64,000 nucleotides of DNA, from contig BTRK01000006.1 of NCBI GenBank assembly GCA_036245805.1, forward strand, positions 53,561,257 through 53,625,256. The letters are read 5' to 3'. The stretch is from Pristionchus mayeri (lineage: Eukaryota; Nematoda; Chromadorea; Rhabditida; Neodiplogasteridae). Below the pieces are notes generated by a model. That model was not told the origin of the DNA, searched no databases, and saw only the letters and a program-made list of their open reading frames with translations. This document shows, one piece after another, positions 24,248 through 36,582 of the stretch. Within the stretch, counting starts at the first letter, position 1; the number at the start of each line of letters is the position of its first letter. The position numbers and the translations under genes were made by a program.

Positions 24248-25062
24248 TGAACGGAATGCCGATAAATCGTCATTTTGCGTGATGGCTCGACAATTGAAAC
24301 CAGCGATGCTTTCTCTATAATGGACATGATGCTATCACTACTTCGAGTCACATTTTGCGTACTTTTCTGAATTCCACTTCGCGAAGGTCGATGACAGCTG
24401 CGACTGATGCAGTCTCGGTAGAAGAGACGATTGATCAGAGCCCGATCAGCATAGTCCGATGACTAAAAGAACGATGATAGACCTCATCGCAGATGAGAAG
24501 AAGAGACTCAGTGATGATGGAAACTCCGATATTATATATACGATGAGAACTGCTTTCACTTCCGATCGATATCTCGACACGAGGCAGACACTAAGCCTCT
24601 TTTCTGCGCCTTAGCATCACTAAGCCAAAGCTCGAGACAAGTGCAATGGATTAAGACAACATTATTGACACGACGGGTAGGCCAGGATTGTGCAGAAAGG
24701 ATGACACGAAAGAAAGTCAAAAACTATAATTTGCAGGTCAAAATTGCTGCGGCAAAACAAAAAAAAACATCGAGCTTATTCGCTTGATAAAACATTTCCG
24801 CAAATTACTTTAAGATGGGATTACGCTTCGCGCATAATCCTGAGCAATAGTTTAAAAATCAATACACGATAATAAAGCACGGTCGATTTTCACTACGGCT
24901 GCAGCCCGAACACGTGCTCCTACTTGTGACCAACTACCATTTGCGAAGCCGCGCCGGATCAGATTAGAATTAGAGGTCAATCACACGAATACTACTAGAT
25001 TTGGTCACTTGTTTCGTGCATGGAGTACATCATCTTCCCTATATGATTGTTTTAACCAGATA
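24248..25062. other. no supported gene
   Basis: Spacer with GATGAGA-rich stretches at 24470-24560. No exon chain or repeat boundary could be supported. Confidence 0.4.
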
Positions 25063-26319
25063 TTAGGTTGGTAAAAAAGTTCTGTCGCGTTTCTCGTATT
25101 TCACATTATGGTTTATCCTGCCCTTAAAAGTTGACCAATCTTCATACGATCTTCAGTAGTCTAATAGTCCTTGGCTACTCTTTCGAGAAAACTTTATCAT
25201 AGTATTCTCCAATTACTAATTCTGGCATAGTTGATTGCCAAATTCTGCGAAATTGATGACCAACCCTATTGTTTATTTGTTAGTTGAAAGAAGAAATGTG
25301 ATATGGGCATAACTAACATGCTGTTGTAGAGTGCAACAAATGGACATGTTTTATATTGCATACAAATAAGAAAGACCCATTATGCCAACTTGGGATCAGC
25401 GCTAATCCTGAAAATTTCACTGAATTGTATTTTGTTGCTAAGCATTTCTCATCCCTGAAGATTTAGCGATTGATCCAGTAAGCTCAGTTGTAGTGAGTGA
25501 TGAAGTACTCGGCATGATTAGTGTTTACCCCAATTGGGAAAGTGGTGCACCTAACTGTTCGTAAGCTACATTTTTTTCAAACGATGAAACCGAAAATCGT
25601 TCTCTGAAATCAGCATTTTTTGCAATCTGCAGCTTCCCACACATATCGAATGCCGGATGTTATGTGATAATATAGATGTACAACTCTAGTGTTATCACCC
25701 TTCAAAGCAGTAGAAGCAATTGACAGCTCCTATTTAAACGGCTGAGTTCAACAAATTACACCATAAAATCGTCATTTTCAGAATTTTTGAAATTTTATTT
25801 ATTTACTCGCTTTATATGCGAAATAGACTCGACTTAAAGAAGGTGTAACACGAATGAGAGATGAGAAGGTAATGTATTCTGATGAGCGTGTTTGGTAGAT
25901 ATAATGGTTCCCCTCAGCCCAAACCAATCGTGATCATAGCGCAGTGGGTAACTCGTGCGCGCCAATCGCAAGATACGTGGGTTCGAAACCAGCTAGGTGC
26001 GATTCGTTGTTGCTAATTTTCTCATTCATTTCAAATGCGCGCTTTCGCCTGTGCTGAGGCCCGATCTTCCCATTCTCATATCTCGTGGTAGAGTCATCTG
26101 TGTCACTTCGGATAAAGTGATTTCTCATCGGAGTTTTGTCCTCTATGACAACCACTATTCCACATGTACAATCTATTTTTCGTGTTACTCCTTCTTTAAA
26201 CCAGTTGACGCATACTACTTACATAACCTAACCTTAAGTTAAATTGAATTTACAGACAATTTATTCAGTCAAGAAAAAATGGAAAAATAGCACGCGACAG
26301 AACTTTATTACCAACCTAA
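25063..26319. mobile_element. mariner-like element, 1257 bp
   Basis: The left end TTAGGTTGGTAAAAAAGTTC and its complement on the right are both TA-flanked. It is the third member of the group near 21-23 kb by its termini. No transposase is readable. It contains a tRNA-like segment. Confidence 0.85.
25932..26000 (+). tRNA. tRNA-like segment or SINE head inside mariner
   Basis: TAGCGCAGTGGGTA fits a polymerase III A box and GGTTCGAAACC fits a B box at tRNA spacing. The D and T arms can be drawn, but the acceptor stem pairs poorly and the anticodon arm is ambiguous. It is more likely a tRNA-derived repeat or pseudo-tRNA than a working gene. The minus-strand frame over it (AGFEPTYLAIGAHELP) is the usual false translation of a tRNA. 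Confidence 0.5.
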
Positions 26320-26746
26320 TAACATATTCATGCGTTCTTCTCAATTCTTTTACCCCTCTCCGTCGCTCTTCTCATGTTCAGTCTCCTCCTCTTATGTGAC
26401 GACGTTTACAGCTATGATTCATGCTAATCCTAGTCGAATGACCGATTACAGATCAGATGGTGCAGATTATCTCGAAGCTACTACTAAAAACGCACCGCTA
26501 TAGTGATTTGTTGTGATCATGATTAAATTCAAAATACTTGCCCCTCTCACTTTCGGTTTCTATTTTAAAAATGGATCAGTCAACGAATTGACCGTATCAT
26601 ATTAATACTTTTGTAAAAATGTTTCCAATAAATATGTATTTCTAGCAGCCAGCCACGTAAGTATGTATTTCTGTGCTATATCGGCACCGGTTCTACGAAA
26701 GAATTACCTTGATTTACGGGATACTTATTAACTGCATTTTGTGCAG

Positions 26747-26972
26747 CGAAGGAAAAATAACAGCATTCTTTCTACACTTAGGACGCGGTATACATATGAC
26801 TGTTGTTTTCAAGAAGGGAAACGAGAGTGGGCTAATTGATGAGTGCACCATCTCTAATAACCCTCCCTGGTCTGCACTTTATCCGCGTACTCATTTCCTT
26901 GTTTTTCTTGAATCAAGCGAATCGAAACCGTACTCAGTGATGCCATTTGAATCATTAGACGAAGGACATTAA
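26747..26972 (+). CDS. last exon of an unidentified gene
   Basis: A TTGTGCAG acceptor opens a 75-codon exon ending in TAA: EGKITAFFLHLGRGIHMTVV, then DECTISNNPPWSALYPRTHF and LVFLESSESKP. The tail LVFLESSES resembles FILVSESSNS in the exon at 32028-32150, so the two may be paralogous C-termini. Upstream exons were not resolved. Confidence 0.35.
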
Positions 26973-27902
26973 CAAATAGAAATGAATCGCCCTCCCTGCA
27001 CTTTTATCGTGGATATTTTAATATGGTGTCCCAATCAATAACGAGTAACCGCTTCTAGTATCTGACGATGCCATATTGTACTCACGTTTCCGAAAGTTTC
27101 AATCCCACCCTCTCGTACCCTTCTCAAAAGGATGTTGGACAACAAACTAGTAGACAAAAGTTTTATTTCAGACGAATAATGCCTGACTGGCGAAGCTGTG
27201 TCTGTGTGAACAAGGTGTGTAGAAGTGAACAATATGTGCATGTACTTCCTTAAAATAATGTAAGAATTACGACTTTATGAATAGTTAACGCACTATGGCG
27301 GCGGAGTAGCTGTATAAAATTTTACGGCTTTTACGGCAAGGCGAGCTTCACCAACCTTTCCATGTCAATTCGGCGTCAGCGGCATGTAAGAGTCAAACCG
27401 CTCGTAGTGCAAGATCTTGGTCTGATTAATAGTACGCTCACAATATAGGGATGTCTATGCGGAATAGCGCAAACAACGGGAAAGAATTTGTAAAATTCTC
27501 CAAATCAAATCTTCAGTCAATTGCAATTTGCATGCAAAATCAAGCATGAAGAGTGCACAGTTCATAATTGTAATGCATAGACTGCACAAATTTCGCCCAT
27601 AATAGGCAGTTGTATTCGGGAAACGAGACTTTCCCAAGTTTGGAACGCTGTTCTTCTGATTCTTCCCCTTTCCAATGTCTAAACCAGCGGAATTTATACA
27701 TGATTTTGTATTCGGCGATGAGGTATGTGCACATACTTTTTTAATTGAAAGATTTGAAAATAATAAATTCACACGAATTTGTTTGTAGTACGAGCATGTG
27801 CAAATTGTGTATGCAATATTTTGGATCTCAATTGCATTTGCTCTAAGTACCTTCTCATTGGCGTTTTTCGCGTGAGCCTACAAACACAACTACAATCGCA
27901 TA
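26973..27902. other. no supported gene
   Basis: Spacer with only short frames, between a possible gene end and a foldback element. Confidence 0.4.
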
Positions 27903-30900
27903 CAGTACCGGACAAAAGTTTTGAAACAAATTTGTCATTGTCATAACTTCTTTCAAAATTGAGCTAGAAACTTATGGTTGGAAGCATTCGAGAGGTAAAT
28001 ATCAGGAGAAAATCGTTATACGGTATATGGTCTGAAACACATTTATCGCGGGTTTCTGAATGTAATTTTCTGCATCACAATTTTCATGTTTTTTTTTGAA
28101 ACTCAGCCGAAAGTCGATGTTATATCGCACGAACTGTGATAAAAGTATAACCATTGATGTTTACAATCCACTATCTGGCTTGTTTGTTGCACATCGGAAA
28201 GAGCTAATATATTGATTTTCCGAGACCTCCGAGATGTGTTTCAACGGCTATATCTTCGCTCCCAGTTGAGCGATAGGACACTTATTTCGCAGCTACTATC
28301 ACACGTTTTCTGAGAAAAATATTTTTCCATCGTTTCAGAATTTTAAAATTTAATCCCGGGCACTTATAGCTTTCAGAAGACCAAAATAGCCGATTTGTCG
28401 AAAATTTCGAAAAATCAAAGATAAATAAATCCAGAATTATTGCTTCCAAATTGGAACTCTTGGGCTAAAATATCATTTCAGGGTCAGTACAATCAGTTTT
28501 GAGGTTTAGAGGCAAATTCAAGATAAAAAAAAATTTCGGGATGAAAAAGACCACTATTTCCTCGCACCCTTGAAAAGTGTCGAAACATCCGATAAAAAAT
28601 TTTTTTCTTCAAAACACTCACAAGCCTCAAAACTGATTGTACTGACCCCGAAATGATATTTCAGCCCAAGAGTTCCAGTTTGGAAGCAATAATTCTGGAT
28701 TTATTTATCTTTGATTTTTCGATTGATGATTTCCAATTGGTTTGGAAGCCACCTGACGAAAAATGTTTTTTCATAATTGCTGAAGTGGAAATTTGTTTAT
28801 GAAAATATTTTTATCGTCAGATGGCTTCCAAACCAATTGGAAATCATTAATATGTTTGAATTTAGTAATTCTTAGTAAAATATAGTGCGGGTGAACTTAA
28901 CCTAGCAATTTCAGAGTGCCCCAAACTCCCAAAATTTCAAAAAAATCGCGTTTTCTCGAGTTTTCAAATCATTAGGGCACGAAAATATGCGCTTAACATA
29001 CGCAAACTACTTTAAATATGCTTATTCTATAATAATATGGCGTAATGGGACATTGCTGATCATTGCGAACATAATAATCGCGAAAAAATGTCGAAATTTG
29101 TGGAAAGCATGAAATTCGGATTTTCCAAAAATGAAGTTTTCAACCAGTTCATGGTCTCAAATTATTGTATTTGTTGTAAAAACAAGTTTCGAAGCTTAAA
29201 ATTGCCCATTTGGCACAATATGGACAAATTGTGATTATTTGTATCTTCAAGTGAGCTCTAAGGTGGCCTTCTTCTCGAACACATAACTTCCGAGCGCACA
29301 TATTAATTTTCGTGAAATTTGGAGATTATATGCCGTTTTTGATGGAAAATCCGAAAATGACTTTAGTTTTGGTCCAGAGCATTAAAAATTTTTCAGGACG
29401 GCCAAAAAATGTCGAATATCCATGTTTTCGACACTTTATCGATAACAGATCGCTTTTTCAGCAAGTTTTTCGTCTCTTAATTAATAGATTCTGCATAAAG
29501 CTGGAAGAAATCGGATTTTCTCGTTAGCGTTAAAGGTTGTTTACACGTGTATGAAAATGCATGTCCAAAATTTTTCTTTTGATTTTTGCAATTTCTTGTC
29601 TGATCACTATCAAACTTGGTAAAATGTTTCTACATTACTAGTGTATAGTAGCTGCGAAATAAGGGCCCTATCGCTCAACTGGGTGCGAGGATATAGCCGT
29701 TCAAACAAGTCTCGGAGATCTCGGAATACCGATTTTTTTATCGGATGTTTCGACACTTTTCAAGGATGCGAGGAAATTGCTTCCAAACTGGAACTCTTGG
29801 GCTGAAATATCATTTCGGGGTCAGTACAATCAGTTTTGAGGCTTGTGAGTGTTTTGAAGAAAAAAATTTTTTATCGGATGTTTCGACACTTTTCAAGGGT
29901 GCGAGGAAATAGTGGTTTTTTTCATCCCGAAATTTTTTTTTATCTTGAATTTGCCTCTAAACCTCAAAACTGATTGTACTGACCCCGAAATGATATTTTA
30001 GCCCAAGAGTTACAGTTTGGAAGCAATAATTCTGGATTTATTTATCTTTGATTTTTCGAAATTTTCGAAAAATTGGCTATTTTTGGTCTTCTGAAAGCTA
30101 TAAGTGCCCGGGATTAAATTTTAAAATTCTGAAATGATGGAATCCGATGTAAAATTATCTGGAGAATTCGATTTTGCAATAAACCAACGGGAAAAAGGCA
30201 AAATATTTTTCAGGGCGGTTAATAATTCTACATACATTTTCGGTTTTTCGAAGTTTTCCATCTGATTTCGAAGCCACTCGACGATGATTTTAACGTATTG
30301 TTGTAGAACTCGTTGAGATGATCATTTATGTTTTTTGAGCGACCTTCTACGATAATTTTGAACCAAGTTATTGATTATAGAACTTTTGAAGTTCCCAGAG
30401 CCGGATTTTAGTCATTTTTTACTTACGGCTACAGACTTTTCACAAAAAACTATAAATCCTGACATGAATCATTGGTCCAAATTCCGTCGAGGTCGGAGCA
30501 CGATGAATATTTTGTAACACTAGGTCTTAGATTCATGCAATCTCTCAGAAAACGTGTGATAGTAGCTGCGAAATAAGTGTCCTATCGCTCAACTGGGAGC
30601 GAAGATATAGCCGTTGAAACACATCTCGGAGGTCTCGGAAAATCAATATATTAGCTCTTTCCGATGTGCAACGAACAAGCCAGATAGTGGATTGTAAACA
30701 TCAATGGTTATACTTTCATCACAGTTCGTGCGATATAACATCGACTTTCGGCTGAGTTTCAAAAAAATACATGAAAATTGTGATGCAGAAACTTAAATTC
30801 AGAAACCCGCGATAAATGTGTTTCAGACCATATACCGTATGACTATTTTCTCCTGATATTTACCTCTCGAATGCTTCCAACCATAAGTTTCTAGCTCAAT

Positions 30901-30955
30901 TTTGAAAGAAGTTATGACAATGACAAATTTGTTGCAAAACTTTTGTCCGGTACTG
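27903..30955. mobile_element. 3.05-kb Tc1-like foldback element, non-coding
   Basis: The ends CAGTACCGGACAAAAGTTT and the complement are flanked by TA, and CAGT...CCAAAAG-like ends are typical of Tc1 elements. The inverted ends extend for hundreds of bases. Further palindromes are nested inside, including 28434-28697, a hairpin at about 28723-28849, and a related one at about 29775-30040. No transposase was found. Confidence 0.85.
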
Positions 30956-32027
30956 TACATTTCTTAAATTTCTTCCAGGTACTATCGTATTCTCAGCAGC
31001 AAGACTTTTAAAAACAGTTCGATATACAGAATTATCGTATTCAATGGAGTTATGGTGAGCCATGCATGCAATTACGCGCACTGTCGTCATCATTACCGTT
31101 GGCATGCGCCCTCTTCATGTCGTGAACTACTATGGTTTCTTAGAAGCAGAAGGTGAGCAACTCCCCATTGGTCAGGGAACTGGTTGCCAACTGGTCAGGA
31201 AAGTATGCTATTTTTTACTAGTTTTAACACCTGCGATCTCTCAGAAAAAAAAATTGTGAGCTATTGTAGAATGAACTGTATCCACTACACCTATTCACTC
31301 TTCGAAACAGAGTAGTGCGGTGGAAATGTGGCAGCCTTTTCTATCACCTCGCAACGAAAATGGAAACAGTTGCGAGGTGAAAGGTGAGATTAGGTAGTTG
31401 ACTAGCATTGTGAACAGGCTACGATAGTCGCCTAGATACGATCATGGTGCATGAAAAGCACAAGATTAACAGTATTTTCGGAGATATGCTTCAACTTCAT
31501 TCTCACCGGATCGCATCTGATGTTATGGATATCGAATTATTTATTCAAGAACTATGGCGTATTGTAGTCTTAAAACATTCCGACAGTAGCAGTGAAGTAC
31601 CTAGGCAAGATAGCCGGGTTTTCTCGGAGCCAGATTTGAGCAGTACTAAATATTCGAGCACACAAATCACAGTGCTCAAGAAATCATTTTTCTCTATCAC
31701 TCTCTAGATTCTCTTAAAAGAGAACAGCTGCCCTCTAAAGCAGCCCCAGCGAACAAAACCTGCAGTCTCCAATGCATCCACTTACAGTTTTTTTTTATCT
31801 TGTGGAATTACCTGGCGAACTTCACGACGTCCGAGGTTCACGAGTGTAGTCGTCCATGGTCGCAACTTCGCCTTGGTACTCTATGATGTTAGTAAATGAA
31901 CATGCTAAATCTTTGTAGATATCATTTCTCATCGAACGATACCAAGTATCGCCCCATCAATCACATCATGGCAATATTGTGAGTATGAAACATAAATAAA
32001 CCAAGCTTTGAGTACTTGAATTTACAG
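30956..32027. other. region with unresolved coding signs
   Basis: Short open plus-strand stretches occur at 31062-31160 (MRPLHVVNYYGFLEAEG) and 31444-31707. They may be exons of the gene ending at 32150, but no phase-consistent chain was found. A small hairpin with an 11-bp stem CACCTCGCAAC lies near 31348-31380. Confidence 0.3.
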
Positions 32028-32150
32028 GAAGTTGAAGTTTATCAAGGATACGTTCAGATGTTATACCTTCCGCAAAGGGCGTGCTTTATTCTCGTCTCCG
32101 AATCATCCAACAGTCAGCAGAAATCGTTCGTGATAGATCGTTCTTTTTGA
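32028..32150 (+). CDS. last exon of an unidentified gene
   Basis: A TTTACAG acceptor is followed by 40 in-frame codons and TGA: EVEVYQGYVQMLYLPQRACF, then ILVSESSNSQQKSFVIDRSF. It is similar in its end to the exon at 26747-26972. The function is unknown. Confidence 0.35.
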   Translation, partial: EVEVYQGYVQMLYLPQRACFILVSESSNSQQKSFVIDRSF

Positions 32151-32191
32151 TAAAAATTTTCCATTCCCGTTTTGTTTTTCTCCTCACTACT

Positions 32192-32677
32192 TAAAAAGCG
32201 TTCTCCGTAAGACTCGGAGAGGGGTGGCACAAGGCTTCAAAATGATCGCATCGACTTGCAACTTTGGTGGTGTCATACCTCTGGGTAGGGTATGCTCCCA
32301 TATGATTTTTGTGTCACTACCTCAACATTTTGACCTACCAAATTTGAAAAATGAAACTCAATATCCAAGGACATGTTGTATATCATTCGAAATGGCATGA
32401 AAAGTTATGCCTAAATCTATGTTTTCGTGAACATTGGTGCATGTTCGCACGAGATATTCCATGAAACATGCATTTTCAAACAATTTTCGGGATGGGAAGC
32501 AGTGAAGGGATAGTTTCTGCAAAATCCTTTTCCGGATAGTCGATGCAGAATTCAATTCTCTATCGATCTATTTATTTCGTTTTATAAACAAACACCCCGA
32601 AGTTGCGATACAGCGAGTTTTGCATGTACATTCGCCCACCCAGGTTCGAATCCCGTACGATGCATTTATGTTTTGCC
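32192..32677 (+). repeat. left inverted repeat around the EGF-like gene
   Basis: About 490 bp matching 34104-34602 in reverse complement with scattered differences. It carries a perfect B-box GGTTCGAATCC near 32643 preceded by GCGATACAGCGAG, so a polymerase III-derived origin is possible. Its shadow frame NSASTIRKRILQKLSL is mirrored in the other arm. Confidence 0.85.
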
Positions 32678-32975
32678 AACTTGAACATTAATCCAAACCT
32701 ATGTTTTCAAAGCCATGGACTATTCGTAATGCAATTTCGCTTGTTCAACACCGGTTACTGGTAAGAAACACTACCCCGATTGCACTATTCTTCTTCAATT
32801 GCACGATAACAATCAAATTCTAACAACTAACATTTATCGGACAAAAAAACAGGCGAAGCAATCAACCGTAATCAACTTGCTGCGTCGCCACTCTCGTGAT
32901 GCATCTCATTCGAGGGTGAAAGTTGCATTATCATGAATTAATACACATATAGTATAAGAAGAAACTCGATCTCGA

Positions 32976-33936
32976 TTAGTCGATCCCTCGCAAGTCTCCT
33001 TCCTCCTCGGCTCTTCCTCTAGCGTAAGCGACGACCGCGAGAAGCATCAATAGGCTGCCGATGATGACGGCGATCCACAGCGAGGATCCTGTCAAAGGAA
33101 ATATCTTTAACGAACTAGAATGTGTATTGTGATAATAGACCGAAGGAGAAGCGTACCATCTTCGACGCAGCTGCCTCCCTCGGGAATGAATTCCGGCTTG
33201 CAGTGGCATTTGATGGCCTCTCCCTTCAGCACACAGAAGGAATGGGCAGGGCACCCACACAACATCGGGAAGTGGAATGTCGTAAGGAGCGTGAAAGAAA
33301 GTACGCTTGACACTTGAACGAGCCCGATTAGTGCAATACAAATGGCTCTGTATATACAAATGCAAATACAAATATACAAATGGCCCTTCCCCCTGAAGTA
33401 ATTTACATGAACACTGCACAGTATGAACATGAGTTCTTTGATTTTCTAAGATCATCATTATTTCAGTTTTCAAAAAAAAATTTCTTCATAGCGCAATTAA
33501 AATCATTACAAAAAAACGAGGAACTTCACTCGAGGATATTATCGAAGAAACTATAGGATCTTTACTCCAGTCCTTTTTTCGAGATTCAGGGGTTGAGGTC
33601 AGCACACTCGTACTATGATAACACTGTGGAAAATTGTACAATAAAATTAGAACACAATGAAAAATACTTATGAGCATTGTCTGATCACAAATAGGCTCTC
33701 TTGATATTCTTCTTATATTTAGCAAGTTCCAACATCGCGTGCTCAAATACCTGACTCACATCATTTGCGTCCTAAAGTATAGTTCGCTGAGAATAAACTT
33801 GAATAAACTCACATCGATCAGCATTTTGACAGGGCAAAGCGAACGGGAATCCCAAGAAACACGCACCTCCCTTTTCTCGATAACGAGAGGAACGGAAATC
33901 TCTTCGTGAAGGAAGAGCTGTGGGTTGAGATCTAGT
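32976..33936 (-). CDS. EGF-like, single-pass membrane protein (3' part)
   Basis: Probable exons: 33936-33813, 33771-33689, 33612-33510, an EGF exon ending at 33157, and 33088-32976 with the stop. The EGF exon reads CGCPAHSFCVLKGEAIKCHC and on to EGGSCVEDG, which gives six cysteines in the EGF pattern. It joins in phase to SSLWIAVIIGSLLMLLAVVA, a clear membrane helix, and a short charged tail ending GDLRGID. Upstream exons (VSQVFEHAMLELAKYKKNIK, SKDPIVSSIISSSEVP) join in phase with each other, but the junction into the EGF exon was not resolved and the N-terminal exon is missing. It is probably a cell-surface protein with an extracellular EGF module. It lies wholly between inverted repeats. 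Confidence 0.5.
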
Positions 33937-34103
33937 CTTGTAGAAGAAGAAGAAGAAAGATAAGAATAAGAAGATGGACAATATTGTGCTCATGTTATGT
34001 TACGATAAAGGACTATTATGTGCTTGGAATGCCTCCGGTGGACTTAGAATGACTTACTAACATAGAAAACACGATATAAGAAAAATAACAATTGAAAACA
34101 ATT

Positions 34104-34602
34104 TGCAAAACATAAATGTGTTGGGCGGGATTCGAACCTGGGTGGGCGAATGTACATGCAAAACTCGCTGTATCGCAATTCCGGGGTGTTTGTTTATAAA
34201 ACGAAATAAATAGATCGATAGAGAATTGAATTCTGCATCGACTATCCGGAAAAGCATTTTGCAGAAACTATCGCTTCACTGCTTCCCATCCCGAAAACTG
34301 TTTGAAAATGCATGTTTCATGCAATATCTCGTGCGAACATGCACCAATTTTCACGAAAACATAGATTTAGGCATAACTTTTCATGCCATTTCGAATGATA
34401 CACAACATGTCCTTGGATATTGAGTTTCATTTTTCAAATTTGGTAGGTCAAAATGTTGAGGTAGTGACACAAAAATCATATGGGAGCATACCCTACCCAG
34501 AGGTATGACACCACCAAAGTTGCAAGTCGATGCGATCATTTTGAAGCCTTGTGCCACCCCCTGCAGAGGGCCGTCCGAGTCTTACAGAGAACGCGTTTTT
34601 TT
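34104..34602 (-). repeat. right inverted repeat around the EGF-like gene
   Basis: Inverse partner of 32192-32677, including the B-box (GGATTCGAACC on this strand, near 34132). The two arms differ by scattered substitutions and by a small insertion near 34560. The enclosed stretch of 1.4 kb contains the EGF-like gene. Confidence 0.85.
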
Positions 34603-34870
34603 AAAACCAGTTGTTTGCGGTTATTGACCAGTGGATGACCTTTTTGTGTGGAGGGGGTTAACGACTGGTGAATCATTTCCCAGTTGGTAAACACCGGGGG
34701 GGGCGGACAAAAGCTAAACGGACAAAAGCTCAAAAGATCATATCTCGCTGGGAATAGTATTTTGCAACTTGCGAGTTGTTTCATTGTTACCAGTGTACCC
34801 TGCACTATCGCACCCTATTTAGATCCTTTCACTAGGCGTTCATGATTTTCACTCCCTTTCAACGTATTAA
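34603..34870. other. short repeat block, no gene
   Basis: CACCGGGGGGGG followed by GACAAAAGC at about 34690 resembles the block at about 23732. No coding evidence. Confidence 0.45.
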
Positions 34871-35330
34871 GAGACCCTCCATGAGAGAACGTAACAGGTC
34901 CACGAATGGTGAAAATATCGATAATTCCAATACTTTTTTTCTGAAATGTAGGTTCAGAGGGATTATCAATGGCAGCAATAACTAAGGTCTGGGGTCGATT
35001 TTGAAGAAAAAAATCAGGCACCCCTCATTTTGAGGTCACAACATAAAGTTTCTCCAAAATAGATGAGATATAGATAATCTGGTGTATTTTCTCACGTAGA
35101 AACGAATTTGCAAACTAGAGGTCGAGAAAATGCGAATGAAATAAGTTATGCTCGAAAAACCTTATTTTCGATCCAAAAGGTCACAAAAAGTGTCATAACT
35201 AATTTCAAAAAAATAACAATTTGGGTGATTGGTATTTTCGGAATCTAAATGCATCCCAGGTGCTTCCATATTTTTTTCAGAATTTTTAAAAAATGGACCC
35301 TTCGACTTTTTCGAGCTTGAACATGTCCAA
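34871..35330. mobile_element. one end of a TTAA-flanked foldback family
   Basis: It starts TTAA then GAGACCCTCCATGAGAGAAC, the same terminus as the complete foldback at 60438-61956, and stays recognisably similar for several hundred bases. No opposite end was found, so this is a truncated copy. Confidence 0.65.
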
Positions 35331-36582
35331 CTCGGGTAAAACCACGAGCAGGGGCAGTTACACTCCCATATATATGACGGCTACGTCACTCAAGCTTACA
35401 TAAAACATAAATAAATGATCAAATCAAGTATAATACTCATTATTCAGCTTGTGGGAGCTTGAACAGGGTCAAAAGTTGAAATCGGAAAAACACCAGTACG
35501 TATAGCTTATATATTCTCTCATATTTATATCATCATAAATCATCTTAAGCTTCCTCTCTCCCTCGGTGAATCAACATAATCATTTCTTTGAATATTACTT
35601 TTCGCATTATATTGTTGCTTGTAAACCTTCGTTGGAATAGTGATTTGTTAATGTTCCTCATATGCATTCGGGAGACAAATGTGATTTTCAAGAGTCGATG
35701 TGCTCCCAAACTTTGATATGGTTCCAGGAATATCGACATTTTCCGTTCATGCAGAAACGTACCATAGACTTCTTGGTTCTGATTTACGCTCTCCGGAAAC
35801 GGCAATGTAATTTTTGCACTAAAACTAATATAAATGTCTCAGTTTTCCTCTCGTACGAATCCAGAAGGTATGCTACTGACCGTTTATGCATCTTACCACC
35901 CAATACTCACACGGTCAAGGAGAGGGAACAGTGGAAATGGATTAAGTGATCGCTGAATGGATGAGGGATCGTTGATCATTTTTCGAAAAGAGAGCACTGG
36001 AAATATGTGGGAAATAATTGATCATATTCATAATTTAAATGATCAATTTTAAATTGAAATTTGTAGGTGCATGTGCTTGAGAAATATCAATATATAGTTG
36101 AAAATGTAATTCCTTCAGCGTCTCACTCAATTCATTGTGCATTTGAAAAATGCATCTTAGTGGTGAACTCGAACTCATCCTCTCCCCGTTTTCTGACCAT
36201 TGCCCAAATTTTTCCTATGACTGTACCATATTTTTCCCTTGCTTTTCTAGCATACAATCTGTACTCGATGCCGTATTCTCACTATTTTTCATTACTATTC
36301 GATGCGCATCTCTTTCACTTTTTCATACAAATTTAGTCCGTTTCAAGCCATATCGATACATTCCATTTCAGCACATCGAAATGACTGTGATTGCATACCG
36401 TACCGTGGAGCATGCTAATTTCGGTATTGAATTGACATATTTTTTGAAGAGTTCGATAAACGATACCACGATCTGTTCATTATATACATGCTTGCGTCGA
36501 TCGACCGAGTTTGTAGAATAAATATAGCCTATTATCGTTTTTTTCGAATTCAAATATTTCAGCTAGAAATTTGAGATTACAG
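35331..36582. other. no supported gene
   Basis: Spacer upstream of the chemoreceptor. The frames at 35662-35949 and 36067-36521 have no family features. A promoter and possibly a short first exon of the receptor may lie near its end, but neither can be pinned down. Confidence 0.35.

Noticed and set aside
25934..26155. Minus-strand 73-codon frame with AGFEPTYLAIGAHELP
   Set aside because: It is the reverse reading of a tRNA-like sequence, a common false prediction.
33120..33317. Plus-strand frames across the EGF-like exon
   Set aside because: The minus-strand reading has the six-cysteine EGF pattern and joins in phase to the membrane helix, so the plus frames are shadows.
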